Source: CAIYHK01 sp964638795
GTDB lineage: Bacteria; Actinomycetota; Acidimicrobiia; Acidimicrobiales; Ilumatobacteraceae
Assembly: GCA_964638795.1 (NCBI GenBank)
Contig: CAZXAX010000016.1
Span: 1 to 31,610, forward strand
DNA: 31,610 nt
Reading direction: 5' to 3'
The notes beneath the pieces were generated by a model. The model had not been told where the DNA came from. It did not search any database and saw only the letters and a list, made by a program, of their open reading frames with translations. Below, in pieces: positions 1 to 7,840 of this stretch (positions are counted from its first letter, which is position 1; each line of letters begins with the position of its first letter). Both the position numbers and the translations under genes were made by a program.

Positions 1-16
1 ATAGGGGTCGGGGTAA

Positions 17-2746
17 ATGGATCATTTGAACTTCATGATGCTGGGCTTGGGCAACGGCGCAGTATTTGGAGCGCTTGCACTTGCGCTTGCAGTTACCTAC
101 CGCAGCTCGGGTGTCTTGAATTTCGCCACAAGTTCGCTGGCGATCTATGGCGCATACACCTATTCATTCCTGCGTAACGGATACCTCTACAACCCGATCC
201 CGGGTATCAAATCCAAGATTGATATTGGCGATGGGTTGGGAATGTGGCCCGCGCTGATCGTTTCAGTTCTGATTTCCGCTTTGGTTGGCGTGATTCTCTA
301 CGTCGCGATTTTCCGCAATATGCGAGCAGCTTCTCCAACTGCGAAAGCAGTGGGATCAATTGGAGTGATGGTTTTGATGTCGGGCTTAATGATGCGCTCG
401 GTCAAAGAAAACGACATCCAGGCAGTCAAGGCAATCTTCCCTGAAGACACTTGGACACTTGGGAGCCTTCGCATTAACTCAGATCGTTTCTATTTGGTAC
501 TGACCATCGTGGCTGTTGCTGTTGCATTGGCTGCCGTCTTTCGTTTCACTCGATTTGGCTTGGCAACTCGAGCATCAGCAGAAACAGAAGTTGGTGCAGT
601 GGTTTCTGGTTTGAAGCCAGAGCGAATTGCCATCATCAACTGGGCGATTTCTGGTGCTGTCTCAGGTCTCGCTGGAATATTGATCGCACCACTGACCCCG
701 TTGCAGCCAGGCATCTACACGTTGTTCATCGTGCCCGCACTTGCTGCAGCCGTACTTGGGCGATTTACGGCGCTTACCCCGGCGGTTCTTGGCGGCATCG
801 CAATTGGCATGTTGCAAGCCGAGGCCCAATTCCTTGGATTCAAGTGGTCGTGGACACTCTCATCTGGCAACTCGGAACTTGTGCCACTGATCCTTGTGCT
901 GGTGGTGCTCCTCGTTAACTCAAAGCCGCTTCCTACGCGCGGAACGCTGATGGAGAAATCGCTCGGCAAGTCACCACGCCCGTACTCGGTTCTGCTACCA
1001 ACAGTTGTCTTTTCAGCTGTTGGTGCAATTGCCTTGATGATTACCGATGGCAACACACGCGGATCGATCGCGGTGTCCATGATCATGGCAATGATTGCGC
1101 TATCGCAGGTGGTAGTCACCGGCTTTGCGGGCCAGCTTTCACTTGCACAGCTGACACTGGCTGGAGCTGGCGGTTTTGCCCTTTCGCATCTCACCGAAGG
1201 GCTCGGTGTGCCTTTTCCGATCGCGCCGATACTTGCGGGTGTGGTCGCGATGGTCATCGGTGTAGTGGTTGGTCTCCCTGCACTTCGTATCCGCGGATTG
1301 TTGGTAGGAATTGTCACGTTCACACTCGCGGTTGTCCTCGAATCGGGCTGGTTCCGAAATATGGACTTCAACAACAACGATGGGGGTACTGGCTCACCAA
1401 TCAAAGACGCAAAGTTCTTCGGCATTGATCTGAGCGTCGGTACCGGCCTCACTTATCCGAAACTGGCGTTTTGTTTGATGGTGTTGATCACTCTCGTGCT
1501 CGTTGGTGTTGGTGTTGCTTGGCTGCGCAATTCACGCCTTGGCGCTGCGATGCTGGCGGTGCGAGCCAATGAGAAGTCGGCAGCGGCAGCAGGTATTTCT
1601 GTCGTTCAAGTGAAGATCATAGCCTTCGCCATCGGCTCGTTCATCGCTGGACTCGGTGGGTCGATGCTCGCCTACAAGCAGTCGATCGTCACCTTTGACA
1701 CGTACAGTGCGATTGCCGGTCTTGGTGTACTTGCAGTTGTTTACATCGGTGGAATCACATCCATTTACGGTGGCATTACCGCAGGACTCTTGGCTCAGGG
1801 TGGCTTCATCTTCACGCTGATCGACAAGAGTTTCAGTATCACCCAGTGGTTCGGAATCATCAGCGGCCTTGGTCTGATCTTCAACGTGATTAGCAATCCT
1901 GAAGGTGTTGTTGCACCAACTCACAAGTTCTTGGAAAAGCGACGCCTTAAAAAGATTGCCGAATCCGAAGTGGCAGTGGTGCGAGCAAGCGGTACGTCTG
2001 CGAATGCTTTTGGAGTGCGCGGTCCCATCATTGCCGAGGTCAGTGGACTTTCGGTGCGATATGGCGGAGTGTCGGCCGTGACCGATGTGTCGTTCAATGT
2101 CCACTCCGGACTGATTACGGGACTAATTGGACCAAACGGTGCTGGCAAAACCACAACGATGGACGCCATTTCTGGTTTTGCTCGCTACACAGGTCGCGTC
2201 ACATTGGATGGCAAAGAACTTGATGGTCTAGCGCCGCACCAACGTGTAGCGACGGGTCTTGGGCGCACGTTCCAAGGTGTGGACCTATATGAGGATCTCA
2301 CCGTTGCTGAGAACATTGCGGTCAGTCAGCAGGTTACAGGGGAGAGTGTCGCAGAAGCCGAGGCTTCACTTGCGCAACTACTCGACATGCTTGGGTTGAC
2401 TGCGAAAAGAAATCGTGGAGTTGCCGAATTGTCACAAGGCGAACGCCAACTTGTTTCAATCGCTCGTGCGCTCGCCTGCAAGCCAAAGTTGCTTTTGTTG
2501 GATGAGCCAGCTGCGGGTCTTGACAGCGCAGAGAGTCTCTGGTTGGCGGATCGATTGCGTGAGATTCGCGACACTGGCGTAACGATTCTGATAGTGGATC
2601 ACGACATGGGTCTGGTGCTCAGCTTGTGCGATGAGATTTTCGTGCTTGATTTCGGAAGGCTGATTGCCACCGGCTCGCCAGCAGAAATTCGATCTAATCC
2701 CCAAGTTGCTTCTGCATATCTTGGCGCTTCAGTGGAGGGAATCTGA
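17..2746 (+). CDS. Fused branched-chain amino acid-type ABC importer: LivH permease - LivM permease - LivG ATPase
   Basis: One 909-residue chain holds three subunits that are usually separate. Residues 1-300 are a LivH-type permease, rich in membrane helices. Residues 320-640 are a LivM-type permease, with a conserved GQLSLAQ stretch near 372 and an EAA-like loop at 515-548. Residues 670-909 are a LivG-type ATPase with Walker A GPNGAGKT (705-712), signature LSQGE (805-809), Walker B LLLLDEP (825-831) and H-loop His862. The family imports branched-chain or other hydrophobic amino acids and related small amides through the cytoplasmic membrane; the substrate cannot be read here. The ATG is preceded directly by a TAA and by GGGG runs. 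The stop overlaps the next start (TGATG), so translation with LivF is probably coupled. Confidence 0.93.
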   Translation: MDHLNFMMLGLGNGAVFGALALALAVTYRSSGVLNFATSSLAIYGAYTYSFLRNGYLYNPIPGIKSKIDIGDGLGMWPALIVSVLISALVGVILYVAIFRNMRAASPTAKAVGSIGVMVLMSGLMMRSVKENDIQAVKAIFPEDTWTLGSLRINSDRFYLVLTIVAVAVALAAVFRFTRFGLATRASAETEVGAVVSGLKPERIAIINWAISGAVSGLAGILIAPLTPLQPGIYTLFIVPALAAAVLGRFTALTPAVLGGIAIGMLQAEAQFLGFKWSWTLSSGNSELVPLILVLVVLLVNSKPLPTRGTLMEKSLGKSPRPYSVLLPTVVFSAVGAIALMITDGNTRGSIAVSMIMAMIALSQVVVTGFAGQLSLAQLTLAGAGGFALSHLTEGLGVPFPIAPILAGVVAMVIGVVVGLPALRIRGLLVGIVTFTLAVVLESGWFRNMDFNNNDGGTGSPIKDAKFFGIDLSVGTGLTYPKLAFCLMVLITLVLVGVGVAWLRNSRLGAAMLAVRANEKSAAAAGISVVQVKIIAFAIGSFIAGLGGSMLAYKQSIVTFDTYSAIAGLGVLAVVYIGGITSIYGGITAGLLAQGGFIFTLIDKSFSITQWFGIISGLGLIFNVISNPEGVVAPTHKFLEKRRLKKIAESEVAVVRASGTSANAFGVRGPIIAEVSGLSVRYGGVSAVTDVSFNVHSGLITGLIGPNGAGKTTTMDAISGFARYTGRVTLDGKELDGLAPHQRVATGLGRTFQGVDLYEDLTVAENIAVSQQVTGESVAEAEASLAQLLDMLGLTAKRNRGVAELSQGERQLVSIARALACKPKLLLLDEPAAGLDSAESLWLADRLREIRDTGVTILIVDHDMGLVLSLCDEIFVLDFGRLIATGSPAEIRSNPQVASAYLGASVEGI

Positions 2747-3456
2747 TGACTGCGTTGCTCTCGACTGCAAATTTGAATGTTGGGTATGGCTCACTTGCCG
2801 TTGGTCGCAACATCAACATGGAAGTGAAGCCTGGTGAAGTTACCTGTGTGCTCGGCCCGAATGGTGCTGGTAAGACGACACTGCTACTCACCCTTGCCGG
2901 ATTTTTGGATCCATTGGGTGGTGAACTTTCAGTCAACGGTGTTGTGCAAAAAAAAGCCAACGCACAGAAGATGAATGAGAGCGGGGTAGTACTCATCCCC
3001 GACAACCGCGCATTGTTCACACAGTTAAACCCGGTTGAAAATCTGAAACTGGCGTATCGCAAAGGCGGTCGCACGGTTGATGAAGTCCTTGACCTGTTTC
3101 CTGCGTTACGTGAGCGCTCACGCATCAAGGCTGGAATGTTGTCCGGTGGCGAACAGCAGATGTTGGCAATGGGGCGCGGAATTGTGCAGGGTCCGAAGGT
3201 GCTTCTGATCGATGAGATGAGCATGGGGCTTGCGCCAGTGATCGTGGAGCAGCTCGTACCCCTTGTGCGCCAAGTGGCCGATGAAACCGGCGCTGGTGTT
3301 GTGCTTGTTGAGCAACATGTGCGTCTGGCGCTGGAGGTAGCCGATAGTGCGGTCGTGATTGTGCACGGAGATGTTGTCCTGCAGGAATCAGCAGCGGCCC
3401 TCAAGGCCAACCCCAAGCGTATGGAAGACGCGTATCTCGGGGCGGCCCACGGCTGA
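2746..3456 (+). CDS. livF: Branched-chain amino acid-type ABC transporter ATP-binding protein (LivF-like)
   Basis: A 236-residue cytoplasmic ATPase, the normal LivF length. It has Walker A GPNGAGKTT (37-45), signature LSGGE (132-136), Walker B with DE at 156-157, and a VLVEQHV segment carrying the H-loop His. It would pair with the LivG domain at the C-terminus of the upstream fusion to form the ATPase heterodimer. The start overlaps the upstream stop by one base (TGATG) and has a GGAGGG ribosome site at about 2735-2740. The substrate-binding lipoprotein gene follows 103 bp downstream, completing the importer. Confidence 0.93.
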   Translation: MTALLSTANLNVGYGSLAVGRNINMEVKPGEVTCVLGPNGAGKTTLLLTLAGFLDPLGGELSVNGVVQKKANAQKMNESGVVLIPDNRALFTQLNPVENLKLAYRKGGRTVDEVLDLFPALRERSRIKAGMLSGGEQQMLAMGRGIVQGPKVLLIDEMSMGLAPVIVEQLVPLVRQVADETGAGVVLVEQHVRLALEVADSAVVIVHGDVVLQESAAALKANPKRMEDAYLGAAHG

Positions 3457-3500
3457 ACAAACAGTCAAAGTGGCGTGTCGCGCGTCACGCGAAAATGGGT

Positions 3501-3506
3501 TACTAT
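3501..3506 (+). promoter_or_regulatory. Candidate -10 box of the substrate-binding protein gene
   Basis: TACTAT lies 53 nt before the GTG start in the 103-bp gap after livF. No good -35 is visible at 17 nt. A short inverted repeat (GCGTG...CACGC) lies just upstream. It would let the abundant binding protein be expressed separately from the membrane subunits, as is common for ABC importers. This is inference from the motif only. Confidence 0.3.
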
Positions 3507-3559
3507 TAATTTTCATCGGCGTGACCATCGGGCTCGCCGCTTAAGCAAAGGGGAAAATA

Positions 3560-4855
3560 GTGAGCAAACTCAAAGCGGCGCGTACGCGTCGTCTCATGGT
3601 TGCCGGACTCGCGGCGTTCGCTCTCGTAGCGGCTTCGTGCTCCGACGACGACGGTGGCAGCAGTGACACAACTGCTGGCGAGGAGACCACAACAACTGTG
3701 GCCGACGATGCACTTGGTGAACCCAATCCTGCATCTGGTGATCCAGTTGTCATCAGCCTCATCAACGAAGAAGGCGGCGACTCCAATGCGCAGAGCCTTA
3801 ACACGCATGCAGGTGTTGATATCGCCGTTGCTTACGTGAACGAGTACCTCGGTGGTTTGAACGGTCGCCCGATTGAAATCAAGCATTGCGCTGGTAAGGG
3901 AACACCTGCTGACAACCAAGCATGTGCAACCGAAGCAGTCCAAGCTGGAGTTGCTTTCTACACTCAGCCATACCAGGCACAAGAAGAGATTGTGGTGAAC
4001 ACTTTTGCTGAGGCTGGAATTCCAAGCATCTTGAACAGCTCTTCATCGGGTCCAGGTATGACCGGACCACACGCATTTGCGTTGACCGGTGGATACCCCG
4101 GAACTTTGGGACTTTTCGCACTTGCTGCAAAAGAAGCTGGAGTTACCAAGTTGGCTCACATGGTGACCGACGTTCCTGCAGCAACTGGTGCCGCTAAGGC
4201 TCTTGGTGGAATCACTTTCGGTAACGCAGGTGTGGGTTACGAAGTTGTGGCAGTGCCGCTTGGCACCCCTGACTTCTCTGCAACCATGCAAACTGCAGTT
4301 GCAGGTGGTGCTGACGCGCTTATGGCAACTGGTGACGCAAGCTTCTGCTCGTCATTCTTGAAGGCCTACAAGGCACTTGGTCTTGACCTCAAGAAGTTCG
4401 TCATCTCAGTATGTGTTACCGACTCCGTGATTCAGGAAGCTGGCGACGTGCTTGCTGGTTCCTACTCGCAGGCTGCGAAGAACCCATCAGCTGAGGAAGC
4501 GGCAATCTACGCAGCTGCAGTTGCCAAGTACGGCGCAGACGACATCGATCCAGATCCGGCGAAATCCTCATCTGTGTCTGACGGCTTCGCAGTGATCATG
4601 AATATCTGGGCAGCCTTCCAGGGCTACACAGGAGCATTCGATCCAACGAGCATTGAAGCACACATGGCTGGCATCGTTGATGTTCCGCTCTACTTCTCAG
4701 GTGGCGGTACCGCAACCTGTGACGGCAAGGCAATCCCGATCGTCAAGAATGTCTGCTCAGGCTCCGGCTTGGTCGGCGTCGTAGATGCATCGGGTGTATT
4801 CAGCGATGTGAAGGAATACAACGCCGCTGATGCCTACGCCACACCGGCTGGCTAG
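3560..4855 (+). CDS. ABC transporter substrate-binding lipoprotein, LivJ/LivK type
   Basis: A 431-residue exported receptor. The N-terminus has basic residues, a hydrophobic core and a lipobox ending at Cys27 (VAASC), followed by an acidic/Ser/Thr linker, as in actinobacterial lipoproteins. The body is a type 1 periplasmic-binding fold of the Peripla_BP_6 class (INEEGG...VAYVNEYLGGLNGRPIEI near the start of the mature domain). GTG was chosen as start because an AAAGGGG ribosome site lies 6 nt upstream and the signal sequence begins immediately. It follows the fused permease/ATPase and LivF, so it is the ligand receptor of that importer. The ligand may be a branched-chain amino acid or a related compound. 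Confidence 0.93.
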   Translation: MSKLKAARTRRLMVAGLAAFALVAASCSDDDGGSSDTTAGEETTTTVADDALGEPNPASGDPVVISLINEEGGDSNAQSLNTHAGVDIAVAYVNEYLGGLNGRPIEIKHCAGKGTPADNQACATEAVQAGVAFYTQPYQAQEEIVVNTFAEAGIPSILNSSSSGPGMTGPHAFALTGGYPGTLGLFALAAKEAGVTKLAHMVTDVPAATGAAKALGGITFGNAGVGYEVVAVPLGTPDFSATMQTAVAGGADALMATGDASFCSSFLKAYKALGLDLKKFVISVCVTDSVIQEAGDVLAGSYSQAAKNPSAEEAAIYAAAVAKYGADDIDPDPAKSSSVSDGFAVIMNIWAAFQGYTGAFDPTSIEAHMAGIVDVPLYFSGGGTATCDGKAIPIVKNVCSGSGLVGVVDASGVFSDVKEYNAADAYATPAG

Positions 4856-4875
4856 TAACAGCAAATAATTTGTGG

Positions 4876-4905
4876 AAGGGGCGGGTCGAATGACCCGCCC
4901 CTTTT
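4876..4905 (+). terminator. Intrinsic terminator of the importer operon
   Basis: A perfect 12-bp inverted repeat (AAGGGGCGGGTC / GACCCGCCCCTT) with a 4-nt GAAT loop runs into TTTT, 20 bp after the binding-protein stop. This is a textbook rho-independent terminator. Confidence 0.93.
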
Positions 4906-4934
4906 GCATTCCGATTACATGGTCTTCAACGCTT

Positions 4935-4940
4935 TAGATT
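4935..4940 (+). promoter_or_regulatory. -10 box for a leaderless transcript of the thioesterase gene
   Basis: TAGATT ends exactly 6 nt before the ATG at 4947, and no ribosome site is visible. Transcription would start at or next to the A of the start codon. Confidence 0.45.
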
Positions 4941-4946
4941 GGCAAG

Positions 4947-5321
4947 ATGCCCCAAGCCGGTGATTCCCCATTTCTACGTATGGAAATCAATCCAGATGGC
5001 GCTGGCGGCGCCACGGGCGAACTCGTAATTGATGACGTGCATCGCAATCCTTATGGGATCGTGCATGGTGGTGTCTATGCTGCGTTGGCCGATAACGCCA
5101 TGGGGGGAGCGATCACAGGTTTGATGGGTTCAGGCAGGGCCTTCACCACGGTTGACCTTCATGTGCGCTATCTGCGCCCGATCCGCGAGGGCACAATCTT
5201 TGCGCGGGCCTCTGTTGTTAAGCCCGGTCGTCGTGTGATCCAAGCGGAATGCACTATGGAGGGAATCGACGGCAAACTGGTTGCCACTGCGACCGCTTCA
5301 TTTTTTGTTGTTGAGGACTGA
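4947..5321 (+). CDS. PaaI-type hotdog-fold acyl-CoA thioesterase
   Basis: A 124-residue single hotdog domain. The hallmark G-I-V-H-G-G segment followed by a long helix (VYAALADNAMGGA) is at about 37-56, and the strand FTTVDLHVRYLRP comes next, both typical of the PaaI/4HBT group. These enzymes hydrolyse acyl- or aryl-CoA thioesters in the cytoplasm; the substrate is not predictable here. A TAGATT box 6 nt before the ATG supports this start and a leaderless transcript. It lies after a strong terminator and 26 bp before an LLM oxidoreductase that has its own box. Confidence 0.88.
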   Translation: MPQAGDSPFLRMEINPDGAGGATGELVIDDVHRNPYGIVHGGVYAALADNAMGGAITGLMGSGRAFTTVDLHVRYLRPIREGTIFARASVVKPGRRVIQAECTMEGIDGKLVATATASFFVVED

Positions 5322-5335
5322 CATCGGTTTAGGCA

Positions 5336-5341
5336 TAGGCT
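5336..5341 (+). promoter_or_regulatory. -10 box for a leaderless transcript of the LLM oxidoreductase gene
   Basis: TAGGCT ends 6 nt before the ATG at 5348, and there is no ribosome site in the 26-bp gap. The gene may therefore be transcribed on its own as well as from upstream. Confidence 0.45.
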
Positions 5342-5347
5342 GACGCC

Positions 5348-6100
5348 ATGAAAATTGGTGCACAACTACATCCACAAGCAACAACTGTGAAAGAACTCCG
5401 TGATGCATGGCGCGCATGCGACGAGATGGGAATCGACTCAATCTGGACCTGGGACCATTTCTATCCTCTCTACGGCAACCCAGATGCTGCCCACTTTGAG
5501 GGCTACACGCTTTTGTCTGCGATGGCTGCAGACACCAAGCGCGCCCAAATTGGCATGCTCGTAACGTGTTTCACTTACCGTAACCCTCAGTTGCTCGCCG
5601 ACATGTCGCGCACAATTGATCACATCAGCGACGGTCGCTTTGTGCTTGGTCTTGGCTCGGGTTGGTTTGAGCGCGACTACGACGAATATGGATATGAATT
5701 CGGTACTGCCATTGGACGTTTACGTGCACTTGAAGCTGGGATACCCGTTATTAAGGACCGCTTGGCGAAACTGAACCCTGGCCCGGTCAACGGCAAGATG
5801 CCGATCATGATTGGCGGCCGAGGTGAGAAAGTAACTCTGCGCCTGGTCGCAGAACACGCCGATCTCTACAACACATTTGGCCCACCAGAGCACTTCCGCC
5901 AGAAACTTGACGTACTCGAAGAGTGGTGCGCCAAGGTCGGTCGCAATCCGGCTGAAATAGAAAAGACTGTCTGCGTAGGCGTCGATGAAGTCGACAAACT
6001 CGCCGATTATGCCGCCATCGGAGCAGACCATGTGATTGTGATGCTTGGTGGTCCTTTTGATCTAAAGGCGTTGGAAAAGGCTAAGAAGAATCTCGGCTGA
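5348..6100 (+). CDS. LLM-class (luciferase-like) F420/flavin-dependent oxidoreductase
   Basis: A 250-residue TIM-barrel oxidoreductase of the bacterial luciferase superfamily. Visible marks are the N-terminal MKIGAQLHPQ strand, WTWDHFYP (33-40), the cofactor-loop motif GLGSGW (101-106) and a C-terminal IGADHVIVML strand. In Actinobacteria such proteins mostly use F420 and act on varied small molecules; the substrate is unknown. It is a little shorter than many relatives because the insertion after the GLGSGW region is short. It converges with phosphofructokinase: the two stop codons lie 2 bp apart inside a 14-bp perfect palindrome. Confidence 0.87.
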   Translation: MKIGAQLHPQATTVKELRDAWRACDEMGIDSIWTWDHFYPLYGNPDAAHFEGYTLLSAMAADTKRAQIGMLVTCFTYRNPQLLADMSRTIDHISDGRFVLGLGSGWFERDYDEYGYEFGTAIGRLRALEAGIPVIKDRLAKLNPGPVNGKMPIMIGGRGEKVTLRLVAEHADLYNTFGPPEHFRQKLDVLEEWCAKVGRNPAEIEKTVCVGVDEVDKLADYAAIGADHVIVMLGGPFDLKALEKAKKNLG

Positions 6101-6108
6101 ATTCAGCC
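6095..6108. repeat. Perfect palindrome holding both stop codons of convergent genes
   Basis: GGCTGAATTCAGCC is perfectly self-complementary. It contains the plus-strand TGA (6098-6100) and the minus-strand TGA (6103-6105). It may act as a minimal bidirectional transcript end, but there is no T tract long enough to call a terminator. Confidence 0.6.
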
Positions 6109-7137
6109 ACAAAACGATTCGTTCAAATCGCCAAAATAATCAAGATCAACCTGCTTGGTCTTACCCTCGGTGACACCGATCGGCACAAGAGTTATTTCGG
6201 TGCCTACTAATGCTGTCATCATTCCAAAATTGTGGTCATGTGCTGCGTCTACTGCAGCGGCCCCAAATCGGGTGGCCAACACTCGGTCGTATGCGGTTGG
6301 TGAGCCTCCACGTTGCACGTGTCCGATCTGTACAACTCGTACTTCATAACCAGTGCGTTTTTCGATCTCGGGGGCAATCAAGTTGACTATTCCACCGAAT
6401 TTGGGACGCCCAATCGCATCGACTTCATATTGAATCTCAGGGAGTGTTCCATCTCGCGGCGTTGCGCCCTCGGCAACCACGACAATTGATGCAAACCGAC
6501 CGCGTTTGTGGCGCGCACCGACTTGGTTGCAGACCGTTTCAATATCGAAGGGGATCTCAGGAATCAAAATTGATGTTGCACCACCGGCGATGCCAGCCTG
6601 AAGTGCAATCCAACCCGTGTCGCGTCCCATCACCTCCACAACCATTACGCGGTTGTGGCTTTCTGCTGTGGTTTGCAGACGATCAATGGCATCGGTTGCG
6701 GTTTGGACTGCGGTGTGGAAGCCAAACGTGTAATCGGTTCCAACAATGTCGTTGTCAATTGTTTTTGGAACGCCGATCACATTGATTCCGACATCCCGTG
6801 CAAGTTTGCTGGCCACGGTTAAAGAGCCATTGCCGCCAATCACAATCAATGCATCAATACCTAGTTGTTCAAGATTGTTGCGAGCAATCTCTGGGCCATT
6901 TTCGTAGTCATACGGAGAGCCACGGGTGGTGCCAAGGATCGTGCCGCCTCGGCCAAGAATTCCGTAAACGGAGTCACGGGTGAGGCGCTGGTAATCAAGC
7001 CCCATGACACCCTGCCATGCGTTGTGAAAGCCGATCACGTCATCGTCGTGGATCGCGCATGAACGCCTTACGACCGAACGAATGGCCGCATTTAGCCCTG
7101 GGCAGTCGCCGCCACCAGTCAGAAGTGCGATTCGCAT
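6103..7137 (-). CDS. pfkA: 6-phosphofructokinase, group with Gly104/Lys125 (likely ATP-type)
   Basis: A 344-residue cytoplasmic enzyme that phosphorylates fructose 6-phosphate in glycolysis. It shows TGGGDCPGLN (7-16), a GGNGS loop (101-105), PKTIDND (124-130) with catalytic Asp128, and MGRDTGW in the sugar-phosphate site. Gly104 favours ATP over pyrophosphate in the usual scheme, while Lys125 is the residue found in PPi enzymes and in some actinobacterial ATP enzymes, so donor choice is not certain. Residue 103, normally a Mg-binding Asp, is Asn here (codon AAT). The reading frame is open further upstream, but the family N-terminus MRIALLTGGG and a TACCAT box 6 nt before this ATG fix the start. 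Confidence 0.92.
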   Translation of the reverse strand: MRIALLTGGGDCPGLNAAIRSVVRRSCAIHDDDVIGFHNAWQGVMGLDYQRLTRDSVYGILGRGGTILGTTRGSPYDYENGPEIARNNLEQLGIDALIVIGGNGSLTVASKLARDVGINVIGVPKTIDNDIVGTDYTFGFHTAVQTATDAIDRLQTTAESHNRVMVVEVMGRDTGWIALQAGIAGGATSILIPEIPFDIETVCNQVGARHKRGRFASIVVVAEGATPRDGTLPEIQYEVDAIGRPKFGGIVNLIAPEIEKRTGYEVRVVQIGHVQRGGSPTAYDRVLATRFGAAAVDAAHDHNFGMMTALVGTEITLVPIGVTEGKTKQVDLDYFGDLNESFCG

Positions 7138-7143
7138 AAGCAG

Positions 7144-7149
7144 ATGGTA
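7144..7149 (-). promoter_or_regulatory. -10 box for a leaderless phosphofructokinase transcript
   Basis: On the minus strand TACCAT ends 6 nt before the ATG at 7137. It sits in the 61-bp gap shared with the divergent gene that starts at 7199. Confidence 0.42.
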
Positions 7150-7186
7150 CCTGTGGGTGCCTGACAACCTTGTTGCAGGGGTGCTG

Positions 7187-7192
7187 TAACTT
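7187..7192 (+). promoter_or_regulatory. -10 box for a leaderless transcript of the 7199 gene
   Basis: TAACTT ends 6 nt before the GTG at 7199. This supports GTG rather than the later ATG codons as the start. Confidence 0.38.
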
Positions 7193-7198
7193 GCACAT

Positions 7199-7840
7199 GT
7201 GGTCGGTATGTTTGTGTCCCTTTGGTCGCGCTGGAAATTGCGACGTATGACCACCGACCGTCTACCTATCGTTCGTGCAGCACAGCTCGAGGTGCAGCGC
7301 TGGGAGAGTCCCGTTGGAATGCCGCTCACCAAACTTGAAGGGGTTTGGCTATATGAGCGAGCGCTCAATATCAACGGCGAGATTATTCCCTTGGGCGATG
7401 TGCGCGCTCAAGCGATTCCGATGGGTGAGAGCGGTGTTACTTCAAGTCCTACTCTCACGCGCGCTGCAATTGGTGGCTGTCTTTTTGGTTGGCCTGGGGC
7501 ATTTCTTTCAATTTTTGTTCCCAAGCGCCGGGTCGAGAGCACGAGCCTGCCTGTTTTGCAACTTTGGATTGGTGAATATGAGCGAGTTCTCCGATTCAAG
7601 CCCTACCACGGTGGTGTCGTATTTGAACTCGCGGCCATGATCAACAACGCCAATATCGATGCGCCGCAACTTGAAGCTCATCGGGAGCAGTTTTTGCGTG
7701 AAGCAAGGATGGAGCTTCTGCAAGCCCGCGCCGACACCCCCGAAATGGCCGCAGTTAGAGCGCGCATCAGGACGAAAAAGCGTGAAAAGATAAACCATCG
7801 AACTCTCGGGGGCGTCGATGGCATCAACAAAAAGTCGTAA
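7199..7840 (+). CDS. Hypothetical protein with a PH-like core and Gly-rich membrane-insertion hairpin
   Basis: A 213-residue protein with no family I can name with certainty. Visible are a strand-rich core (residues 40-150) containing an insertion GGCLFGWPGAFLSIF flanked by basic residues, then LPVLQLWIGEYERVLRFKP and a helix FELAAMINNA. This layout resembles bacterial PH-like domains that carry a glycine-zipper hairpin (inference). The C-terminal third is a charged helix (QFLREARMELLQAR...). GTG was chosen because a TAACTT box lies 6 nt upstream; ATG codons at 7208 and 7247 are alternatives. It overlaps the acyltransferase gene by 23 bp, so a link to membrane lipid work is plausible. Confidence 0.75.
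   Translation: MVGMFVSLWSRWKLRRMTTDRLPIVRAAQLEVQRWESPVGMPLTKLEGVWLYERALNINGEIIPLGDVRAQAIPMGESGVTSSPTLTRAAIGGCLFGWPGAFLSIFVPKRRVESTSLPVLQLWIGEYERVLRFKPYHGGVVFELAAMINNANIDAPQLEAHREQFLREARMELLQARADTPEMAAVRARIRTKKREKINHRTLGGVDGINKKS

Noticed and set aside
7138..7374. 79-residue N-terminal extension of phosphofructokinase
   Set aside because: It has no similarity to the family, lies antisense to the gene at 7199, and the normal PFK N-terminus starts at 7137.
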